Source: Chamaecyparis obtusa (lineage: Eukaryota > Streptophyta > Pinopsida > Cupressales > Cupressaceae). Taken from it: a DNA stretch of 64,000 nucleotides. Under the pieces are notes generated by a model, which was not told the origin of the DNA, did not search any database, and saw only the letters and a list, made by a program, of their open reading frames with translations. The stretch lies in assembly GCA_027943335.1 (NCBI GenBank), contig BSBK01006030.1, forward strand, positions 124,001 to 188,000, read 5' to 3'. Of the stretch, positions 22,834 to 34,618 are shown piece after piece; position 1 is the first letter of the stretch, and every line of letters begins with the position of its first letter. Both the position numbers and the translations under genes were made by a program.

Positions 22834-24666
22834 AAAATGAGTCATGGGATGGCTTGGTGGACACATCTTCAAGAAATTCAAGTAAAGTGCCTATTATTGA
22901 TGAAGATGATGATTTTGCTGATCAACAAAATGAAATAACAGTAGGTATAGAAGGCTCCAAAAGGCTGCAAATTGGCCCCATAGAGAGTAGTAGTAGCAAT
23001 ACTAAGAGCTATGATCCCACTCTCACCTCCCTAGTGCCAAGAAAGACCAAGAGTCTAAAGGAGATCTATACCAAGATGAAAGGTATGAAAATGAATTTGA
23101 TGAAAATATCAATTTTGCATTATTTTTTCATAGTGATCCACTTTGTTTTGAGGATGGTGAAAAAGAAGAAAAATGGTGTAAGGCCATGGATGAGGAAATG
23201 GATACTATAAAAAGAAATGAAACTTGGGAGCTCACTAATTTACCTCCAAACAAGAAAATTATTGGAGTTAAATGGGTTTACAAGACCAAGAGCAATGTTG
23301 ATGGAAAAATAGATAGACATAAGGCTCTATTGGTGGTCAATGGGTACAAACAATAGTTTGGTAGAGATTATGATGAAGCGTATGCCCCAGTTGCTAGAAT
23401 AGAAACCGTGTGTGTTGTCATAGCAATTGCAGCCCAACAAAAATGGAAGGTTTATCAAATGGATGTAAAGTCCACCTTCTTGAATGGAGTATTGAAAGAA
23501 GAGGTTTATGTGGAGCAGCCACCTGGTTATGAAATTATGGGTCATGAAAGTAAAGTGTATAGGCTAAAGAAGGCTCTTTATGGCCGAAAGCTCCATGGGC
23601 ATGGTCTAACATAATTGACTCATGTTTGGTGAGCAATGGATTTTGTAAAAGCGATGGTGGGCCCACTCTTTACATCAAGGAAGCTAATGGTAATATTGTA
23701 ATTGTTGTCTTGTATGTTGATGATTTAATATTTACTGAGGATAATGTTTTCCTCATTGCTGATTTTAAAGAGGCCATGAAAAGTGTGTTTGAAATGTCAA
23801 ACTTAGGTCTCTTAAGATATTTTCTAGGCATAGAAGTAAAACAAATGCATGATGGTATTTTTATCTCTCAAGAAATATATGCAAATGAGATATTAGAGAG
23901 ATTTAAAATGAAAAATAGCAAGCCTACCCAAACTCCAACTTTAGTAGGTTTGAAGCTAAGCAAGCAAGATTGCAGCAACAATGTGGATCCAACTTTATTT
24001 AAAAGTTTAGTTGGAAGTTTGATGTATTTAATAGCTACTAGGCCAGACACTATGCATGCAGTAAGTTTGATTTCCAAATTTATGGAAACTCCAAAGGACT
24101 CCCATTGGCAAGTGGGAAGGAGAATCCTAAGGTATGTGAAAGGCACCAAAGGATATGGTATTTTGTATACTGCAGCAAATATTTTTGGTCTTATTGGCTA
24201 CATAGATAGTGATTGGGTAGGGAGTTTGGATGATAGGAAGAGAACTTCCAGATATGTCTTTCACATGGGTTTAGGTGTAATCTCATGGGATTCTAAGAAG
24301 CAGCCCATAGTTGCTCAATCTACACCAAAGGTTGAATATATAGCAGCAAATGTAGCAACATGTCAAGCTATTTGGCTAAGAAGAATCTTGGTAGATTTCA
24401 AGGAAGAACAAGAGGATGGAACCACAATATTTTGTGGCAATATTTCCTCAATAGCTTTGTCAAAGAATCTAGTGTTTCATGGAAGAAGCAAGCACATTGA
24501 AATCAGATATCATTTTATTACAAAACTAGTTGAGAATGGTGAAATAAAAATGGAGTTTTGCAGGTCAGAGTAGCAGCTAGCAGACATTTTCACCAAGCCA
24601 TTGGGAATTGCAAGTTTTGAGCGCCTAAGGAAAAATCTTGGCGTAGTTAGTTTAGATCAAGCATGA
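22834..24666 (+). pseudogene. RT and RNase H of copia B, 3' half of pol
   Basis: The reading resumes right after the LARD with an acidic linker (DEDDDFADQQNE), then MDEEMDTIKRNETWEL and KKIIGVKWVYKTKS, the usual start of copia RT. Next come [30 protein letters not shown], and after a frameshift near 23590 the catalytic LYVDDLIFTED (23710-23742), YFLGIEVKQ and the LVGSLMYLIATRPD strand. RNase H follows with GYIDSDWVGSLDDRKRTSR, the degenerate VEYIAANVATCQAIW and HGRSKHIEIRYHFI, ending ADIFTKPLG and a stop near 24664. Stops include TAG near 23354 and TAG near 24571. Frames 2 then 1 are used, so at least one indel is present besides the stops. Confidence 0.85.
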
Positions 24667-24687
24667 TCTTGTTTGTCAGCTCTAGAC

Positions 24688-24697
24688 AATGGGGGAG
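24688..24697 (+). other. polypurine tract of copia B
   Basis: AATGGGGGAG directly before the 3' LTR, the usual plus-strand primer position. Confidence 0.8.
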
Positions 24698-25283
24698 TGT
24701 TGGATTTTCATAATCAAATTTGATTGTCTTTAGCCTCTTTATTTGAATTTATTTTTTGATAAAGTTTTAAGTCTAATATTTTGAATGGACTTTGAAAGAT
24801 AAGTTCAAATCAAATTTGGGGAAAATATGATTTCTTCTTCAGACTTCTTCTTTCTTCTTTGGACTTCCAATTTCTTCTTTTTGGACAGCAAGTTTTATAT
24901 AAAGGAATGAATATCTTTATTCTTCCACAGAGATATAGTTGAATGTAATTTTCTCTTTGTATGCAGTAGCAAATAGATTAAGTTTTTGAATACTCTATTT
25001 TTATTAGAGAAGTGAATGATTATTCTGTTAAGTAGTGATTGCTTCAGATAATCTTGTGAGAGCATTGAGAAGCTCATAGATGTTTGTATGTAGCCACAGT
25101 AGTTGCAAGTTTATTTCTTATTGTAGAAGTGTTTTTAGTTTGAATAGAAGCAAGAAGAATCTTGCATATTTCTCCAACTATTGTGTCTGCCCTATTTTGG
25201 GGATTTTTTGAATTTCTTCATTGCTAAAACAGAGCATCATTTTGTGCATTTCCACAATTTAATATTTCTCTAAATTATTTACA
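24698..25283 (+). repeat. 3' LTR of copia B (586 bp)
   Basis: TGTTGGATTTTC to ATTTACA, followed by ACATA, the target duplication. TATATAAA at 24896-24903. Confidence 0.9.
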
Positions 25284-25317
25284 ACATATAGAAATTTATT
25301 ATTTAATTTTAATTGAT

Positions 25318-27491
25318 TCAAACTATAGCATCGAACTGTGCATAAGAAAGCAGCCCGCCAGAATCTTCACAATTAGATGGATGTGCTTCATTTACTCCAT
25401 CTATCACTTTGCATGTGAATCTTGCTAACTCAATTGCTATAGATATCTTATCTTCTTTGAATTATGCAACCCATTTCTTGGAGCATTCAACCAAGATCCT
25501 GGCTGATTCTCTGACACACATGGCAATTAGATCGGCAACAATGTTTATTAGATAATTCTCCAACTGCACTACATTGTTAGTTGGACGATGATCAAGGAAC
25601 ATTTTGCATACCTTGTACATGGCATAAGCATTTTCTACTTCAGACCAGTCTGTATCAATGGCCTGAGAACTGATAGCTCCCAATAGTTTAGAGCTTCGAA
25701 GTTTGTTCTCTACTTCATGACACAACTTTTCCATGACATTGTTAACTGTGGATGATTCTCAGAAATTGAAGTGGTGCACATGACTGAATGCACTAATAGA
25801 GCCCTCTCTCAACATAAAAGCTTCCAAATTGGATATGTTGAAGATATCCAAAGAGATTCCTACATTATTGGGGCAGTCCAGAAAATCCATGAGCTCCTCT
25901 ACTTCCTTAAAAGCTACATAGACATCCTCATTTAGCTCACGTAGAGAGTGCTACTCTTCAAAGATGAAGTCATCTATGAGTGACACCATGTGTAGTAAGT
26001 AGAAGGCCATAATCCTCTGGAAGGAATCCTTAAGCAGGGGAAAATATATTTTCACACTCTCCAACGATTCCAATAATTCTTTCAGATCTTCACTTGGAGG
26101 AGTATTTTGAGCAAGCCTACTTCCAATTATTTTCTTCAAGTTTTTGCAAATTTTGCCTCTCCCATGAGCTCACTCTATGCACTACTTTATATGATCGAAA
26201 GAGCTTTTATTCGGTACCCATAAAATCTCTTCATTTTCAATCGGCATGCATACCTACTTTAAAGCTTCACTATATCTGCAAAACTTTTCATCTTTTAGAG
26301 GCTCCAAAGAAAAGTCTACTCCTATCCAAATAATCACAAAAATCCTGAGGACAATGGGCAGGGACACAAGATACATCATGATATACATCACCGTCACCAA
26401 GATCACAGGAAGTGTGAATAATAGACATAAGAGAAATACAAAGATGATAACAGGCATTCCCAACAGCAACCTAGTGAACATGGGCAATCTTTGAAATGGA
26501 TGGATGAAATTATGCTTTCTTTCAAGAAAAAGAGAAATAATTTTTCTTTTCACTTGCCTTATTAAAATGGAAATTGTACTTGAGCACCGCCTCAGTGACC
26601 AATAATTTGTAGGAATATTGTCATATTTGATATGTTCTCCATAACACAATGTTTCTAGTAGAACGCAGCATTGAAGAGATACAACAAACCATACTAGAAT
26701 ACTAAAAATCAACTGAATGGTAAATAATGGAAATGGTCTCTGCAATTGAGATCTCAAAAATATAACCTTGACTCTGATGAACTCAACGTTAAATGTTACT
26801 AGAAAAAACACATACATGCTAAACAATGACCTGTTTAACACATATTCGGGCTAGGAAACATGTGCTATAATCCAAGCTCTAAGCATCTCAAATTGATAGA
26901 AGACAGACTCATTATTTACCTCTGGACTCTCAAGGGCTAAAGAAATCCTCCTACTCAGATTATCATGAATAAATCTACCATGACTCATTTCCCAACCTAT
27001 AAAGAACAAATAATTCAAAAAGGAGTCTAACATGACAAAACTTGACATAATTACCCAAATCCCACTTTGTCCCTGAACTACTTTGGCATTCTCGGTAACT
27101 CTAGACTGAAGGGAAAAAACATTTCAATGGTGACATGAGTGGACAAACTAGTAAACAAGGATGCTATATTGGTCCAAAATCCTTGAGTAGAGGCTCAATT
27201 GGGCATTAAATATGCTACAAATACAAAGAGGATGAGCCTAAAAGAGTCTATTGACAAGTGCTTAAAAATCAATAGTTCCAACTGGTGGTCTTTGTGTGTA
27301 TTTCTAATGTTCACATTCTAGACATCTAAGTATCCAACCAATTGCAAGTAGAGAGCATAGATAACAATGGCATATCCAAGAATCCATTTAGCCCCTCTTT
27401 TGTATGCCATAACAATGTCAAAGAAGATACATGCTGCAAGAACAACTACTCCTGCAAACAGCAAGACCTCATGACTTACACTGTACACCAT
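25318..27491 (-). pseudogene. decayed intron-less gene for a multi-pass membrane protein
   Basis: On the minus strand an ATG at 27491 opens MVYSVSHEVLLFAGVVVLAA, a membrane helix, then ILGYAIVIYALYLQLVGYLD. After a frameshift near 27110 one frame carries on to a TGA at 25318-25320. It holds several more hydrophobic helices (SLFSMYVFFLVTFNVEF, LFTIQLIFSILVWFVVSLQ, a long pair around 26430-26320) and a soluble C-terminal part with VENAYAMYKVCKMFLDHRP and CVRESARILVECSKKW. In-frame stops are at 26851, 26254, 25951, near 25758 and 25462. Total about 720 codons without introns. N-terminal helix bundle plus soluble tail recalls plant DUF4220/DUF594 proteins, but I see no diagnostic motif, so the family is left open. 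It lies just outside copia B and before copia C. Confidence 0.65.
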
Positions 27492-27741
27492 TGCCTCTCA
27501 CTCCTCCAAACACACAAATGATTTCCAAGGCTATTCTAATCACTCACATTTCTTTGTACATCCAATCCTATCCATTTATATATACTTTAGAAAGTTAGAA
27601 ATATCGGTGAGGTAAACTATATATCCATCATTGAAACTATTCTTTTTCCTATCACTGTTTAAGTTTAATCTATTCCTGAAGTAAAACATGTTTCCTAATG
27701 TAAATGTTGGTAATTCAAATAATGTTAGGCTATGTAGATTA

Positions 27742-28902
27742 TGTTAGGAATGAATGCAAAGTTTTTTGGCAGTCATTCTGTAGCAGTTGTTGTTGCATTC
27801 ATGACTTGGATTGTCATTGATGTCAACACAGTGATATTCTGGATATTAGCAGGAAAGCAGGTACAGTTTTGTTTTGCACACATGTTGTATTGTAGATTGG
27901 ATTTTGCATAGTTGATGGTATGTTATTTGGTTTTTTATTAACCTATGGTTAACAGTGCAAAAAGAAATTCATTCATTTGTAAGAGTTATGAGTATTTTGG
28001 TGAAAGCAGTGTTTAGATAGTGCTTCTGTATAGCGATGTTCAGAAATCAGAGGATATCTCATAGCTGGGATGGAATCTGATTTTGCACAGTTAAAGGGAT
28101 GTTGGAGACTCATTAATGATGATGTGGTTCATAGTGAAAACTTTGAGGATATGTTTGGAGAAAGTTACAGTAACTGGAAGCCGACAGTTTTATGTGAATT
28201 CTATGTGTAACGTGTAGAATTTATTATTTTATAATTGAGGACCGACTCATTTGTAATTATTTGAGTTTGGTATATAAGAAGAAATTTTTTTCTTATTTTA
28301 ATGTGTACTATGAAGAGTGAGATGCGAATATATGCATGAAGTGAAGAAAAGAGCTAATTCAGTGATGAAGGAAGACTTGTGACTATAGAGATCTGGAATT
28401 GTGATCTTGTGTAGCAGAGAGTGCAGTTTTGGAATAGTGTGAAGGAGGTAATATATTTCATATTATTCTATTGAATAATTCTAAGATCTTTTGGATAGTG
28501 GGTTTAGAGATCTTGCCTTGAAGCTGTTTGGGCAGTGGGTCCTTCTCTCTTCCATAAACTCTTAACCGGGTTAGAATCTTTTAACAGGGATTCAAAATAT
28601 CCTAACAGGGATTTATATGTACTGAATGTATTTCATAAGACTCCTAACAAGGTCCATCCTCTAACAAGGAACTTTCATATTAGTGCATCATTTTTTGGGC
28701 ATCATTCCCACCAGGGTTTACTCTTTTCAAGAGGTTCCCTAGTTAACATATCTTGTGTTATTGTGCAATTGTGTATGATTATCTTTCTATGGTTGATCAG
28801 TACATTGATTATATTGTTTAAAGCTATTGAATGGATAAATTATCAGATAATTGATTCACCCCCCCCCCTCTCAATTATTTTGGGGATCTTTACTTTCTAA
28901 CA
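27742..28902 (+). repeat. 5' LTR of copia C (1161 bp)
   Basis: TGTTAGGAATG to CTTTCTAACA, nearly the same as 33452-34613 (a few percent at most by eye). TATATAAG lies at 28271-28278 and a C run at 28858-28868, one of the few length differences. Confidence 0.95.
28271..28278 (+). promoter_or_regulatory. TATA box in copia C LTR
   Basis: TATATAAG after GAGTTTGG, present again at 33981-33988 in the 3' LTR. Position, about 530 bp into the LTR, fits a U3 promoter. Inferred only. Confidence 0.6.
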
Positions 28903-28904
28903 AT

Positions 28905-28916
28905 TGGTATTAGAGC
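28905..28916 (+). other. primer binding site of copia C (tRNA-Met type)
   Basis: TGGTATTAGAGC, two bases after the LTR. One C-to-T change from the standard TGGTATCAGAGC. Confidence 0.9.
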
Positions 28917-28958
28917 AGCAGGTCCTTAAAAGAAAAGTTTAACAACTTAAGGAGATTT

Positions 28959-29552
28959 GTGGTGAATTTCAGAAAAGAAAGCCCTAAGTTTGATGGAGTA
29001 AATTTTGATAGCTAGAAAGAAAAGATGAAGACACATCTATTGTTTTTAGGACCAAGTTATTGGTTGATTACAAAGAATGAGAAGACTATCATTGAGGAAG
29101 ACAATCTAGAGGTAGGAACTAAAGATGAACTAGATCTATTCATGTGTAACATACTTGCAAGAGAAGCGCTTTTATTAGCACTACTAGAGAATGAATATAG
29201 TCAGGTAAGATGTTTGAAAACATCTCATGCAATTTGGAAAGCTTTACATTCTACTTTTGAAGGTGATGAACATGCAAAGAAGGCTAGATTACATAATTGG
29301 ATTTGTGCATTTGAAGATATTAGAATGATGGAAGATGAATCTATTAGAAGCTATATTGGTAGGATGTCTAAGATTGTGACAGGAAGAAAGTCTTGTGGAG
29401 GTGATAAGATAGAGAATGAAGTGATATGGAAAATTTTGAGAACTTTGACACCAGTATTCAAGCAGACAATGCGGATGATTGAACAAGTGATACTTTGTAC
29501 ATCGAACTTTTCAAGAGAGACTCTTCTTGGAAGATTAGAAACAGCAGAATGA
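28959..29552 (+). pseudogene. gag N-terminal part of copia C
   Basis: The frame enters at GTG GTG (28959-28964), where the related fragment at 8622 has ATG, so the start codon is probably lost. It reads NFRKESPKFDGVNFDS, TAG at 29013-29015 where a tryptophan is expected, then KEKMKTHLLFLGPSYWLI, an LLALLENEYSQV helix, AIWKALHSTFEGDEHAKKAR and EVIWKILRTLTPVFKQTMRM, the UBN2-type gag core. It ends in TGA at 29550-29552 after RETLLGRLETAE. The pol frame takes over by a one-base shift within the overlap, which comparison with the 8295-9265 fragment suggests is a base deletion near 29549 and not a programmed site. Confidence 0.85.
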
Positions 29553-32500
29553 ACTTGAGATTATCAAGAGAGCTACCTAGAATGGAAATAGTATTTAGTG
29601 CTCTTAGCATTAGACCTACAAGAAGTACTAGTTTGAATGGAGATTATGCCAGCAGTAGCAGATCTGAGGAAGATAAGAAGATTGAAGAAGGTATTGCATT
29701 ACTTGTAAAAAGAGAACTAGATGGTAAGAAAATCTTTAAATGTTGGACTTGTCAAGAATATGGTCATTTTGCATCTAAATGTCCTAAAAGAGTTAAGAAG
29801 TATAGAAGCAACTTTAAACCTAGAAGATCTAAAGAATTTTATTATGCAAATGATGAAGATCTTGAAGCAGAAATTGAAAAACATTTAAGTGACAGTGATA
29901 ATGATAACTTTGAGGAAATAGGATTTGTAGCAATTAAAGAAGAAAGTTCTAAATCTGATAAAAGGGAAGAAAAAGTATTAGTTTCACAAGTTGAAAAGAA
30001 ATCTGATTGGATTATAGACAGTAGTTGTTCACATCATATGACTGGAGATAAAAGAAAGTTTGTTAAGTTAGATAATTATGATGGAGGAATTTTTAGGGTT
30101 GGTAACAATGCACCTTGTTTGATTAAGGGTATAGGATCTATTACTCTTGATGGAAAGACTAACATTGATGATGTTTACTTTGTTGATGGACTAAGACATA
30201 ATCTACTAACCATTGGACAATTGGCTGATAAGGGTTATCAAGTTTGGTTTTCAGAGAAAACTTGTGTGATAAAAGATAAAGATGGAAATCTGATTGGAAA
30301 AGGATCCAGAACCAGAGGTAATGTATTTCAGTTGAATCCTACTGAGATGACATGTTTGATAACTAGGATTGATGATAGTTGGTTATGGCATAAAAGGTTT
30401 TGTCATATAAACTTTGATAATATTGTCAAGGTGAGCACTACACATGTGGTAAGAGATTTACCTAGAATTATGAAACCTACTAACATGATTTGCAAAGAAT
30501 GTATGATGGCAAAGCAGAAAAGGAGTTCATTTCCCAATAAGAAGTTCACATCAACAGAGAAGTTGGAGATTGTTCATACAGACTTGAGTGGTCCTACTAG
30601 GACTAGAGGATTCTATGGTGAAAGATATTTTATGATTCTTGTTGATGATTTTACAAGAATGATGTGGATTGCATTTTTGAAAGAAAAATCTGAAGCATTT
30701 GATAAATTTAAGATCATGAAAAGAAAAATTGAGAATGAATCTGGAATGAAGATTAAGTGTCTAAGATCTGATAGAGGTGGTGAATTTACATCTAGAGAGT
30801 TTAACACCTTTTGTGAAATGAATGGTATTAAGAGACAAATTTTAGCCCCTAGAACACCAGAACAAAATGGTATTGCAGAAAGAAGGAACAGGTCAATAAC
30901 TGAAGCAGCAAGAGCTATGTTGTTTGAAAATGATTTGGCTAAGACTTTTTGGAGAGAAGCAGTGAACACAACAGTATACACTATGAACAGAGTACAAATC
31001 AGAGCAGATACAAACAAGACACCTTATGAATTATGGTTTGGACATACACCCTCAGTTAAGTATTTTAGAATTTTTGGAAGTCAATGTTATATAAAGAGAG
31101 ATGATGATATAGGAAAGTTTGATCCTAGAAGTGATGAAGGAATATTTCTTGGATATTCTTTAAAAAGAAAAGCATATAGATGTTATAACAAAAGAACTAA
31201 GACTATTGTTGAAAGTGCAAATGTAAAATTTGATGAGAAGTTTAAAATTCAGGAAAGAATGCTTGATTATGAATCTGATGGAGAAGCACAACCTCAGGCT
31301 AACATTGAAAATGCAGAATTATTTTTTGAAACTAACAGTGATTTGCTGAATGAAAGTCATACTAAAGAAAATAGAGAAGAAAACAGAGAAGAAAATAGAG
31401 AAGAAAGCAGAGAAGAATCTACAGTCAGAACAAGATCAGTAACTATGACACCTAATAGGTATACTTCAAGACATCACCCTGTTGAGCAAGTTATTGGAAG
31501 TTTAGATAGAGGAGTTTTGACTCAAAATAAGGTACATTTATGTTTGATTTCTCAAATTGAACCTAAGACTACTAATGAATCTTGTGAAGATGAACATTGG
31601 ATCAATGCTATGAAAGAAGAACTAGAGTAGATTGAAAAAAACAATACATGGGAATTGGTCCCTAGACCTGAAGACAAGAATGTGATTGGAACAAAGTGGG
31701 TATTCAGAAACAAGATGAATGAAAAAGGAGAAGTGATAAGAAACAAAGCAAGATTGATATGTAAAGGATATTCACAACAAGAAGGAATTGACTATGAAGA
31801 AACTTTTGCACCTGTGGCCAGACTTGAAGCAGTGAGAATGTTTCTAGCATATGAAACTTACAAGAAATTTAGAGTGTATCAGATGGATATGAAGTCAGCA
31901 TTTTTGAATGGTGAATTGGAAGAAGAAGTCTACATTGAGCAGCCTGAAGGTTTTCCTTTGACACAAGAAGGAGATATGGTATGTAAGTTAAAGAAAGCTT
32001 TATATGGATTAAAACAAGCACCTAGAACTTGGTATGCAAGATTGGATAAGTATTTATTGAAATTGGGATTTATAAAAGGAATAGCAGATAGTAACTTATA
32101 CACAAAAGAAATTGAGAATGGTTTGCTGGTTATAGTTATATTTGTTGATGATATTATCTTTGGAGGAGAAGATGAAGCTAGTGACAAATTTGCAGATAAA
32201 ATGAAGACTGAATTTGAGATGAGCATGATTGGAGAAATGAAATATTTTTTGGGATTACAGATAACACAAAGCAAAGAAGGTATATTTGTAAGCCAGACTA
32301 AGTATTTGAATGACTTATTGAAAATATTTGGAATGGAAGATTCTAAACCTATTGGAACACCTATGGTAACCGGACATAAGTTATCTAGCAAAGATGAGAC
32401 ACCAGCAGTTGAGCAGAAAGAGTACAGATCTATGATTGGAGGATTGCAGTACTTGACACATACAAGACCTGATATAGCACATTCAGTGGGGATTGTAGAA

Positions 32501-33097
32501 AGATTTCAAGTAGAACCTAGAGAATCACATTATGCAGCAGTAAAGAGGATACTGAGATATCTGAAAGGAACAATGGATTATGGATTATGGTATGAGAATT
32601 CTGATGATTTAACTTTATGTGCCTATACTGATGCAAATTGGAGAGGTAGCATTGATGACAAGAAAAGCACCAGTGGTGGAGCCTTTTTTCTTGGAGGTAA
32701 ATTGGTCTCTTGGATAAGTAAGAAGTAGAATTGTACTTCACAAAGCACAGTAGAAGCAGAATATGTTGCAGCAACAAATAATTGTAATCAGATTATTTGG
32801 ATGAAGCAGATGTTGAAGGATATTGGAATAAAGTTTGATGAGCCTGTTGTTATACATTGTGATAACACTAGTACAGTGAGTATGTCAAAAAATCTTGTTT
32901 TACATTCTAAGACTAAACATATTGAGATCAAGTATCATGTTGTAAGAGAGAAAGTTGCAGAAAAAGAAGTAAGATTGGAGTACATAAGTATAAAGGAGCA
33001 GATAGTAGATATATTTACAAAGCCTTTACCTAAGAATACATTTGTGTATCTGAGAGGTATGCTTGGGGTTATGCCCCAACCTATTTTTGATAATTGA
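29495..33097 (+). pseudogene. gag C-terminus and pol of copia C (protease, integrase, RT, RNase H)
   Basis: One frame runs to TAA/TGA at 33097 with two TAG interruptions (31628-31630, 32726-32728), both where related elements have glutamine. From its first ATG: CX2CX4HX4C knuckle at residues 83-96 (CWTCQEYGHFASKC); protease DSSCSHHMTG near 175-184, with DSG changed to DSS; WLWHKRFCHIN; integrase HTDLSGP, LVDDFTRMMWIAFL, LRSDRGGEFTSREF and EQNGIAERRNRS, keeping D, D and E; then the acidic linker with a 12 bp repeat; RT with [32 protein letters not shown] and FVDDIIFGG in place of YVDD; RNase H with [30 protein letters not shown] and KTKHIEIKYHVV. Apart from the stops it is close to functional. 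It would copy and insert the element in particles. Confidence 0.92.
31364..31420 (+). repeat. in-frame 12 bp tandem repeat in copia C pol linker
   Basis: Four or more units of GAAAAYAGAGAA encode repeated ENRE/ESRE between integrase and RT, the variable hinge of the polyprotein. Confidence 0.75.
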
Positions 33098-33439
33098 TGC
33101 AGATGATTGCATCCGTCTAGTGGTATATGATCCCTATCTTTCTTCTGGATTGGATGTTGGAACTTCCTCTATGGGGGAGTTTATGAGCTAAGTCATGAGG
33201 ACTCTTGTTATTGTATTCTTCTGAAAAGTGTCTTTTGACATTAAGTTGTTGTTGACTTAGTGATAGAATTTCTATCATTGATGTCAATGGGTGAGAGATA
33301 TACATGAAAAACATTGTGGATTGTATGAGAGAGCTAAATAGGAAAACGAAGCAAGATTTGATTTGATATTTTGCAGTGATGTTGCAGTATTGGATTTTTG
33401 GAACATTGTATGTTTTTCATCTATATTGCCATCAATTCC

Positions 33440-33451
33440 AATGGGGGAGAT
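33440..33451 (+). other. polypurine tract of copia C
   Basis: AATGGGGGAGAT directly before the 3' LTR. Confidence 0.9.
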
Positions 33452-34613
33452 TGTTAGGAATGAATGCAAAGTGTTTTGGCAATCATTCTGTAGCAGTTGT
33501 TGTTTCATTCATGACTTGGATTGTCATTGATGTCAACACAGTGATATTCTAGATATTAGCAGGAAAGTAGGTACAGTTTTGTTTTGCACACATGTTTTAT
33601 TGTAGATTGGATTTTTCATAGTTGATGGTATGTTCTTTGGTGTGTTATTAACCTATGGTTAATAGTGCAAAAAGAAATTCATTCATTTGTAAGAGTTATG
33701 AGCATTTTGGTGAAAGCAGTGTTTAGACAGTGTTTCTGTGTAGTGATGTTTGAAAATCAGAGGATATCTCTTAGCTAGGATGGAATCTGATTTTTTGTAG
33801 TTAAAGGGATGTTGGAGACTCATTAATGATGATGTGGTTCATAGCACAAACTTCGAGGATATGTTTGGAGAAAGTTACAGTAACTGGAAGCCGACAGTTT
33901 TATGTGAATTCTGTGTGTAGCGTGTAGAATTTATTATTTTGTAATTGAGGATCGACTCATTTGTAATTATTTGAGTTTGGTATATAAGAAGGAATTTTTT
34001 CCTTATTTTAATGTGTACTATGAAGAGTGAGATGCGAATATATGCATGAAGTGAAGAAAAGAGCTAATTCAGTGATGAAGGAAGACTTGTGAGTACAGAG
34101 ATCTGGAATTGTGATCTTGTGTAGCAGAGAGTGCAGTTTTGGAATAGTGTGAAGGAGGTAATATATTTCATATTATTCTATTGAATAATTCTAAGATCTT
34201 TTGGACAGTGGGTTTAGAGATCTTGCCTTGAAGTTGTTTGGGCAGTGGGTCTTTCTGTCTTCCATAAACTCTTAACTGGGTTAGAATCTTTTAATAGGGA
34301 TTCAAAATCTCCTAACAGGGATTTATATGTACTGAATGTATTTCATAAGACTCCTAACAGGGTCCATCCTCTAACAAGGAACTTTCATATTAGTGCATCA
34401 TTTTTTGGGCATCATTCCCACCGGGGTTTACTCTTTTCAAGAGGTTCCCTAGTTAGCATATCTTGTGTTATTGTGCAATTGTGTATGATTATCTTGCTAT
34501 GGTTGATCAGTACATTGATTATATTGTTTAAAGCTATTGAATGGATAAATTATCAGATAACTGATTCACCCCCCCCCCCTCTCAGTTATCTTGGGGATCT
34601 TTACTTTCTAACA
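33452..34613 (+). repeat. 3' LTR of copia C (1162 bp)
   Basis: TGTTAGGAATG to CTTTCTAACA, then GATTA duplication at 34614-34618. TATATAAG at 33981-33988. Confidence 0.95.
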
Positions 34614-34618
34614 GATTA

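Larger units (their letters stand above)
11653..25283 (+). mobile_element. Ty1/copia retrotransposon B, split by a nested LARD
   Basis: LTRs at 11653-12237 and 24698-25283 open TGTTGGATTTTC and close TTTACA. The target duplication ACATA flanks the whole (11648-11652, 25284-25288). A tRNA-Met-type primer site follows the first LTR and a polypurine tract precedes the second. Coding order is gag, protease, integrase, (8.2 kb insertion), RT, RNase H, as in copia. Many stops and several frameshifts break the reading frames, so it is dead. Without the nested element it would be about 5.4 kb, a normal copia size. Confidence 0.9.
27742..34613 (+). mobile_element. near-complete Ty1/copia retrotransposon C
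   Basis: LTRs 27742-28902 and 33452-34613 start TGTTAGGAATG and end CTTTCTAACA. The duplication GATTA lies on both sides (27737-27741, 34614-34618). Primer site, gag, protease, integrase, RT, RNase H and polypurine tract are all present in order over 6.87 kb. The lesions I see are a lost gag start, three in-frame TAG codons, one single-base frameshift in gag and an altered protease motif. The LTRs look very alike, so this is the youngest complete element here. Confidence 0.95.

Noticed and set aside
28535..28900. Plus-strand open frame of 121 codons repeated at 34245-34667
   Set aside because: Lies wholly in the two LTRs of copia C and differs between them at the C run; LTR sequence, not a gene.
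30613..31017. Long minus-strand open frame
   Set aside because: Antisense shadow of the integrase of copia C, which has clear motifs on the plus strand.
31930..32391. Minus-strand open frame of 153 codons
   Set aside because: Antisense of copia C RT.
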